From Verrucomicrobiota bacterium (GTDB lineage: Bacteria > Chlamydiota > Chlamydiia > Chlamydiales > SM23-39): DNA of 64,000 bases. The number at the start of each line of letters is the position of its first letter. Positions within the stretch are counted from its first letter, which is position 1. Positions 60,764-64,000 of the stretch are shown here, in pieces. The stretch lies in assembly GCA_018968815.1 (NCBI GenBank), contig JAGWZL010000004.1:24834-88833 (forward strand), given 5' to 3'. The position numbers and the translations under genes are program-made. The notes under the pieces were generated by a model. It had not been told where the DNA came from. It saw only the letters and a list, made by a program, of their open reading frames with translations, and ran no database searches.

Positions 60764-61628
60764 AGGGGTCCGCGATCATTTTGGCTAATTTGCGAACGGT
60801 TTCGAAGTAGTCTGCGGAATAGGGGTCGATGTAGCGGATGGGTTTATGCAGTTTTTCTGCGATGAGTTGGGCGCCTTTATTGTTGTATTGGGGCAAAGCG
60901 AGCGCGAGTTCTGCGCTTTCGGCCACGGCGCGCTGCAAAATTTCTTCCAAGTGTTTGGGTCTTGGGTCTTTGCCCTCATATTCTACCGAGAGTTGTACGA
61001 GGCCGAAATCTTTGCAAAAGTAGGCAAAGGCGGGGTGGGAGACGAGCAGCGTCCGGTTTGCCGCGGTTTTTAAGATGTCCCGCACTTCCAGATCGAGCGC
61101 TCTCAGATCCTGGCATAACTGCATACAGTTGTTGTGGAACATCTCTTGTTGATCGGGGTAGCGTGCGCTCAGGGCTTTTTCGATCAATGCGGCCTGTTGT
61201 TCGGCCAATTTGGGGCTGAGCCAAATATGTCGATCGAAGTGGTCCATGCTGCAGCATTTGCAGCCTAAGCCGTGGGGTTCTTGGATCATTTCGATGCCGT
61301 CTCTGAGGTCGGCTACCGACAGCTGTGGGTTATGCGCGTGCAAAATGGGTAAGATTTTTTGTTCGAAGGGTTCGCCGATGCGGAACCACACTTGGCAGCG
61401 GGCCATGTTGCTCACTTGGGCCGACGTGGGTTCAAATGTGTGGGGGTTGGAAGCTCCTGGGACGACGGTGCCCACGTCGAAGCCGGGGCCGGCGATCCGT
61501 TCTGCGAGGAAGCGGTAGGGGGCAATGCTGACCAGCAACAGGGGCTTTTGCGGCGTGGTAGGTGCGGACTTGCTACAGGCTGCTATGAGCAGCAAGCAAG
61601 CGAGAAAACATTTTTTTAAAAACGGCAT
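60753..61628 (-). CDS. Zinc/manganese-binding lipoprotein (ZnuA-like)
   Basis: 291 residues; lipoprotein signal KKCFLACLLLIAACSKS (lipobox LIAAC). Metal ligands of cluster A-I proteins: GASNPHTFEPTSAQV (His), MDHFDRHIWLSPK (His), LLVSHPAFAYFCKDF (His) and IRYIDPYSADYF (Asp). A Cys/His-rich loop, HGLGCKCCSMDHFDRH, sits where zinc-specific ZnuA proteins have a His-rich loop, which favours zinc. Likely captures metal in the periplasm for the ATPase-permease pair encoded downstream. Confidence 0.92.
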   Translation of the reverse strand: MPFLKKCFLACLLLIAACSKSAPTTPQKPLLLVSIAPYRFLAERIAGPGFDVGTVVPGASNPHTFEPTSAQVSNMARCQVWFRIGEPFEQKILPILHAHNPQLSVADLRDGIEMIQEPHGLGCKCCSMDHFDRHIWLSPKLAEQQAALIEKALSARYPDQQEMFHNNCMQLCQDLRALDLEVRDILKTAANRTLLVSHPAFAYFCKDFGLVQLSVEYEGKDPRPKHLEEILQRAVAESAELALALPQYNNKGAQLIAEKLHKPIRYIDPYSADYFETVRKLAKMIADPYAH

Positions 61629-61719
61629 AACAATCAGTCAAAACTATGGGGATTTTATTCATATAAAGCAAGGGTCTTGCGAAAGTTTTGCCAGTCGGTT
61701 AAACTTAAGTCCTTTTTTT

Positions 61720-61806
61720 GGAGAGATGTCCGAGTGGCTTAAGGAGCACGCTTGGAAAGCGTGTAAACGTGAAAGCGTTTCGTGGGTTCGAATCCCACTC
61801 TCTCCG
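61720..61806 (+). tRNA. tRNA-Ser (GGA)
   Basis: 87-nt class II cloverleaf: acceptor GGAGAGA / TCTCTCC, discriminator G, anticodon stem CACGC around TTGGAAA (anticodon GGA), long variable arm, T-arm GTGGG-TTCGAAT-CCCAC. CCA not encoded. An intrinsic terminator and a tRNA-derived element follow. Confidence 0.96.
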
Positions 61807-61824
61807 AACGTAGAGAGGAGAAAA

Positions 61825-61848
61825 GAAAAGCCAACTGCTTGGCTTTTC
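61825..61848 (+). terminator. Terminator of tRNA-Ser
   Basis: GAAAAGCCAA - CTGC - TTGGCTTTTC, a perfect 10-bp stem ending in T residues, 19 nt after the tRNA. Confidence 0.85.
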
Positions 61849-61853
61849 GTAGA

Positions 61854-61964
61854 GGGATTCGAATCGAGGTCGATGTTTTTTCGTCCCGAAAAAACCGACC
61901 GAGATCGCCGCCCCGGTAGCATGGGCCGCCTCGGCCCAGCGCGAGGGGATCCCACTCTCTCCGA
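61854..61964 (+). mobile_element. tRNA-Ser-derived element with constant core
   Basis: Starts with GGGATTCGAA (61854-61863), the inverse of the tRNA T-loop/T-stem TTCGAATCCC (61787-61796); then TCGAGG, a hairpin arm, CCGACCGAGATCGCC, CCGG.AGCA and GCGAGGGG; then a direct 16-bp copy of the tRNA 3' end (61949-61964, equal to 61792-61807). The core is shared with the tRNA-Phe element while both flanks match tRNA-Ser. Confidence 0.6.
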
Positions 61965-62032
61965 TGTTTGCTTCCGCAAAAAGCGGAAGAAGTAAGATGT
62001 CTGCGTACCTTTTGTTGTCAAAAATGCTTTCC

Positions 62033-62062
62033 TTGACATCAGTACCATTATAATGGTACAAT
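62033..62062 (+). promoter_or_regulatory. Promoter/operator of HigBA-like module
   Basis: TTGACA (62033-62038) and TACAAT (62057-62062), 18 bp apart. The 18-bp perfect palindrome GTACCATTATAATGGTAC (62042-62059) fills the spacer and touches the -10 box, ideal for repression by the antitoxin. Confidence 0.75.
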
Positions 62063-62087
62063 CCTTTTGAAAAAAAATGAGATTGGC

Positions 62088-62477
62088 ATGAAACAGTACA
62101 TTGCCTATAAAGGGAATGTTTTCACCATCGAGTGGTTCTATAATACAAAAGGGCAGTCTTCTGCATTAGAATATTTTCAAACGCAACCCAAGGACAAACA
62201 GAGAAAATTACTGAATCTATTTCGATTAATGGGAGATCAGGGAAAAATTTTTGATGAGACGAAATTTCGGCATGAGGATGATAAGATCTATGCATTTAAG
62301 CCACAGCCTGACAGATATTTATGTTTTTTCTTTCGAGGTAAGAAAATCATTGTGACCAATGCTTTTACAAAGAAAACGCAGAAGCTTCCTGCGGCAGAAA
62401 AAGAGCTCGCTCTTAAAGCTCGTCAGAGTTATGAAAAAAGAATGAAGGAGGGTTCTTATTATGAAGAAGAAAGCTAA
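62088..62477 (+). CDS. HigB/RelE-type toxin
   Basis: 129 residues from ATG 62088 (KQYIAYKGNVFTIEWFYNTK); a TTG at 62067 is also in frame but unlikely. The pattern QRKLLNLFRLMGDQGKIFDE, KIYAFKPQPDRYLCFFFRGK, KIIVTNAFTKKTQKLPAAEK is that of phage Gp49-like/HigB mRNA interferases. It precedes its antitoxin, overlapping by 17 bp, as in higBA. The basic residues after the last strand are present, so activity is likely. Confidence 0.85.
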   Translation: MKQYIAYKGNVFTIEWFYNTKGQSSALEYFQTQPKDKQRKLLNLFRLMGDQGKIFDETKFRHEDDKIYAFKPQPDRYLCFFFRGKKIIVTNAFTKKTQKLPAAEKELALKARQSYEKRMKEGSYYEEES

Positions 62478-62769
62478 ATCTACATACGATGAGTTCATTG
62501 AAGATAAACATCAGAAAAAGCTCATTGACCAGGAGTATAGAGAACTCTTAATTTCAGAATTATTACTTGCTGCTATGGAAGAAGATCACATTTCTGTGAG
62601 AAAATTGGCTGCGGAAGCGGGAGTATCCCCAACGATTGTCCAAAGTTTAAAGTCTGGGAAAAAAACAAATATCACTATTGACACGTTGTCAAGAATCTTA
62701 GACGTTATTGGTTATCGGATTGTTTTGGTTCCCAAATCTGGCCCAGGGAAACAGTTGAACATGGCATAA
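62461..62769 (+). CDS. HigA-like XRE antitoxin
   Basis: 102 residues, with AAGGAGG before the ATG. Helix-turn-helix of the Xre type: VRKLAAEAGVSPTIVQSLKS followed by TIDTLSRILDVIGYRIVL. The N-terminal part is charged and probably neutralises the toxin. Likely binds the palindrome at 62042-62059. Confidence 0.85.
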   Translation: MKKKAKSTYDEFIEDKHQKKLIDQEYRELLISELLLAAMEEDHISVRKLAAEAGVSPTIVQSLKSGKKTNITIDTLSRILDVIGYRIVLVPKSGPGKQLNMA

Positions 62770-62892
62770 ATATGAGATCTACATTTAAAGACAGTTATGA
62801 TAAAACGATTTCATGAATAAAATAGATCTGATGGAAACGCCCAGCTCGGCTCCTGCCCCATTCTTGTCGAACAATTTGGCTGATCACACTTC

Positions 62893-63585
62893 CTAAGATT
62901 TGTTCTCACTAGCAAAGCTGTCATAAAATAAGACCACGCGATTGACCATTTCGTCCCGTTGTTCTAATAGTTTTGCGTTGGCTTTAAGCACTTCTGCGGG
63001 AATCAGAGTAGGTATATCCTGCTCTTGCTCTTGTATAGCCTCTTGTATAGCGCTCTCTGGTATAGTGCTGTAGTCTACATCCCGAACAGTGACAAAAAAT
63101 TCCTTTTGGTATTGGAAATACTTGACCGCTTCAGTGGCGCAAAGTTTGGTTGCGCTGCTCGAGCTGTTCGTAAATGGAGACAAGAGAGAAATCATCTCAT
63201 CTAATTTCTTTTCAGCTGTATAGAAGAATTTCAATGTGTCCATGTTAGGTAAGGATAATTTTCTCTTTGAAAGGCCAAACACTTGTTTGTCAAACTCTTC
63301 GCTTAAAGACAACGCCTTCAGGAATGCGCCGGAAAATTGAATGGCTTCTTTGTCGTGTAAATTTTTCACGACGCTCAGATAGGTATTGCGGATTTTCTGG
63401 ATGTCATTTTCCCATGTCTGATAGTCGTAGGATCTGATTTTTTGCACAAACTTTGAGGCGATTACAGGGCGATCCGTATTCTGGTGTTGTTCCTCATTGA
63501 TGATTGTGTAAGCGGTAGCATTATATGCTGTGCGACAGGTACAAGCGGATGCGATCAATGCCAAGATTGCAATATGTGGTTTCAT
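62893..63585 (-). CDS. Exported hypothetical protein
   Basis: 230 residues from ATG 63585; upstream in-frame codons to 63654 are not signal-like. The N-terminus KPHIAILALIASACTCR is a signal peptide, possibly a lipoprotein one with a poor lipobox. The mature part is mainly alpha-helical and acidic (TWENDIQKIRNTYLSVVKNL, AIQEAIQEQEQDIPTLIPAE). No family recognised. Confidence 0.65.
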   Translation of the reverse strand: MKPHIAILALIASACTCRTAYNATAYTIINEEQHQNTDRPVIASKFVQKIRSYDYQTWENDIQKIRNTYLSVVKNLHDKEAIQFSGAFLKALSLSEEFDKQVFGLSKRKLSLPNMDTLKFFYTAEKKLDEMISLLSPFTNSSSSATKLCATEAVKYFQYQKEFFVTVRDVDYSTIPESAIQEAIQEQEQDIPTLIPAEVLKANAKLLEQRDEMVNRVVLFYDSFASENKS

Positions 63586-64000
63586 GTGTTTCACGTTTTG
63601 GTTTTTGTTTTTGTAAACTATAGCATCATAAACGAGATCTGTACAATTAAACAAATTATTTTCAGAGAAAGTCGGCCTTTTAAATGTTCGATGTCCGTCC
63701 TCAAGGTCTTTCGTGCGCTCGCTCTGGGTAGAACGTTACCTCATCATGAAGCCAACCGCTTTATTGCAATTTTAACTATTGATTGTTAGATGCTTGCGTA
63801 TCATTATTACAATTTTACCCACAAGATGCAAAAACGCGAGGATATTTTGTGCCTTGAGGTGAAATTTGCTATTGAAGAACTCTCCCTTAAAAGTGGAGAG
63901 ATTCTCCTACTGCCAAGGGGCGGCAAGTGCCTTGCCGCAGAGGAATAGATAGCTCGGCTAACTCGGTCCTGAAGGACCGAGACTGCGCTCGAGCAGCAGT
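63586..64000. other. Right end: no firm gene, two strong hairpins
   Basis: A 52-codon frame at 63790-63948 (MLAYHYYNFTHKMQKREDIL onward) has no ribosome binding site and no known relative. Its end overlaps hairpin GCGGCAAG/CTTGCCGC (63920-63938); another, CTCGGTCCT/AGGACCGAG, follows at 63962-63981. Closely spaced hairpins may mark the end of a mobile element that continues outside the window. Confidence 0.4.

Overview
The window looks like the chromosome of an environmental chlamydia (order Parachlamydiales, most like Waddliaceae or Criblamydiaceae). Three blocks follow gene orders I recall from Chlamydia trachomatis: rpsJ-fusA-rpsG-rpsL next to tsp, rluB/gpmA/nifS/nifU/birA/rodA, and znuA/B/C-obgE-rpmA-rplU. 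A Cys/Pro-rich major-outer-membrane-like protein, a DUF47-PiT phosphate pair and glycogen phosphorylase also fit. Unlike Chlamydia itself, this genome carries a full set of genes for making UMP from glutamine. The genus cannot be fixed from sequence reading alone.

Layout. 1-15.2 kb: pyrimidine and haem genes, nearly all on the minus strand: pyrI-pyrC-pyrD-pyrE-pyrF (the last cut by the window edge), pyrB, and hemH/carA-carB with a family 9 glycosyltransferase. Plus-strand accessory genes sit among them: a GNAT with an 18-bp tandem repeat, a sterol-methyltransferase-like enzyme, a membrane-anchored endonuclease/phosphatase-fold protein and a BrnT-like toxin-antitoxin pair interrupted by a foldback element. 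15.2-20.2 kb: a solute-binding lipoprotein and a 1237-residue secreted-looking protein joining a type II phosphatidylinositol-4-kinase-like domain, a glycosyltransferase-like domain and 143-residue repeats. 20.2-31.8 kb: glgP, phosphate uptake, rluB/gpmA, NifS- and NifU-like proteins that lack their key residues, birA, rodA and small exported proteins. 31.8-39.7 kb: outer membrane protein, an Inc-like protein, the str ribosomal operon, a candidate structured RNA and the tail-specific protease. 39.8-43.3 kb: tRNA-Phe followed by an apparent small island (ankyrin-like proteins, lipoprotein, membrane protein, broken phosphotransferase gene) ending in another copy of the tRNA 3' end. 43.4-57.6 kb: an amino-acid cassette with its regulator, a large autotransporter, unknown proteins, an MFS exporter, beta-barrel proteins with a TpsB-type pore, and an EamA permease. 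57.5-61.6 kb: obgE-rpmA-rplU and a zinc/manganese ABC importer. 61.7-64 kb: tRNA-Ser with the same kind of downstream element as tRNA-Phe, a HigBA-like module and an exported protein of unknown function.

The most unusual signals are: (1) short elements behind tRNA-Phe and tRNA-Ser that share a constant core but are flanked by an inverted copy of that tRNA's own T-arm and a direct copy of its own 3' end; (2) the kinase/glycosyltransferase/repeat protein, a candidate host-directed effector; (3) paired loss of catalytic and ligand residues in the NifS- and NifU-like proteins; (4) foldback elements and repeat fragments that supply the last codons and stops of several genes; (5) a 21-bp palindrome occurring inside both pyrC and glgP; (6) a candidate ~90-nt RNA upstream of tsp.
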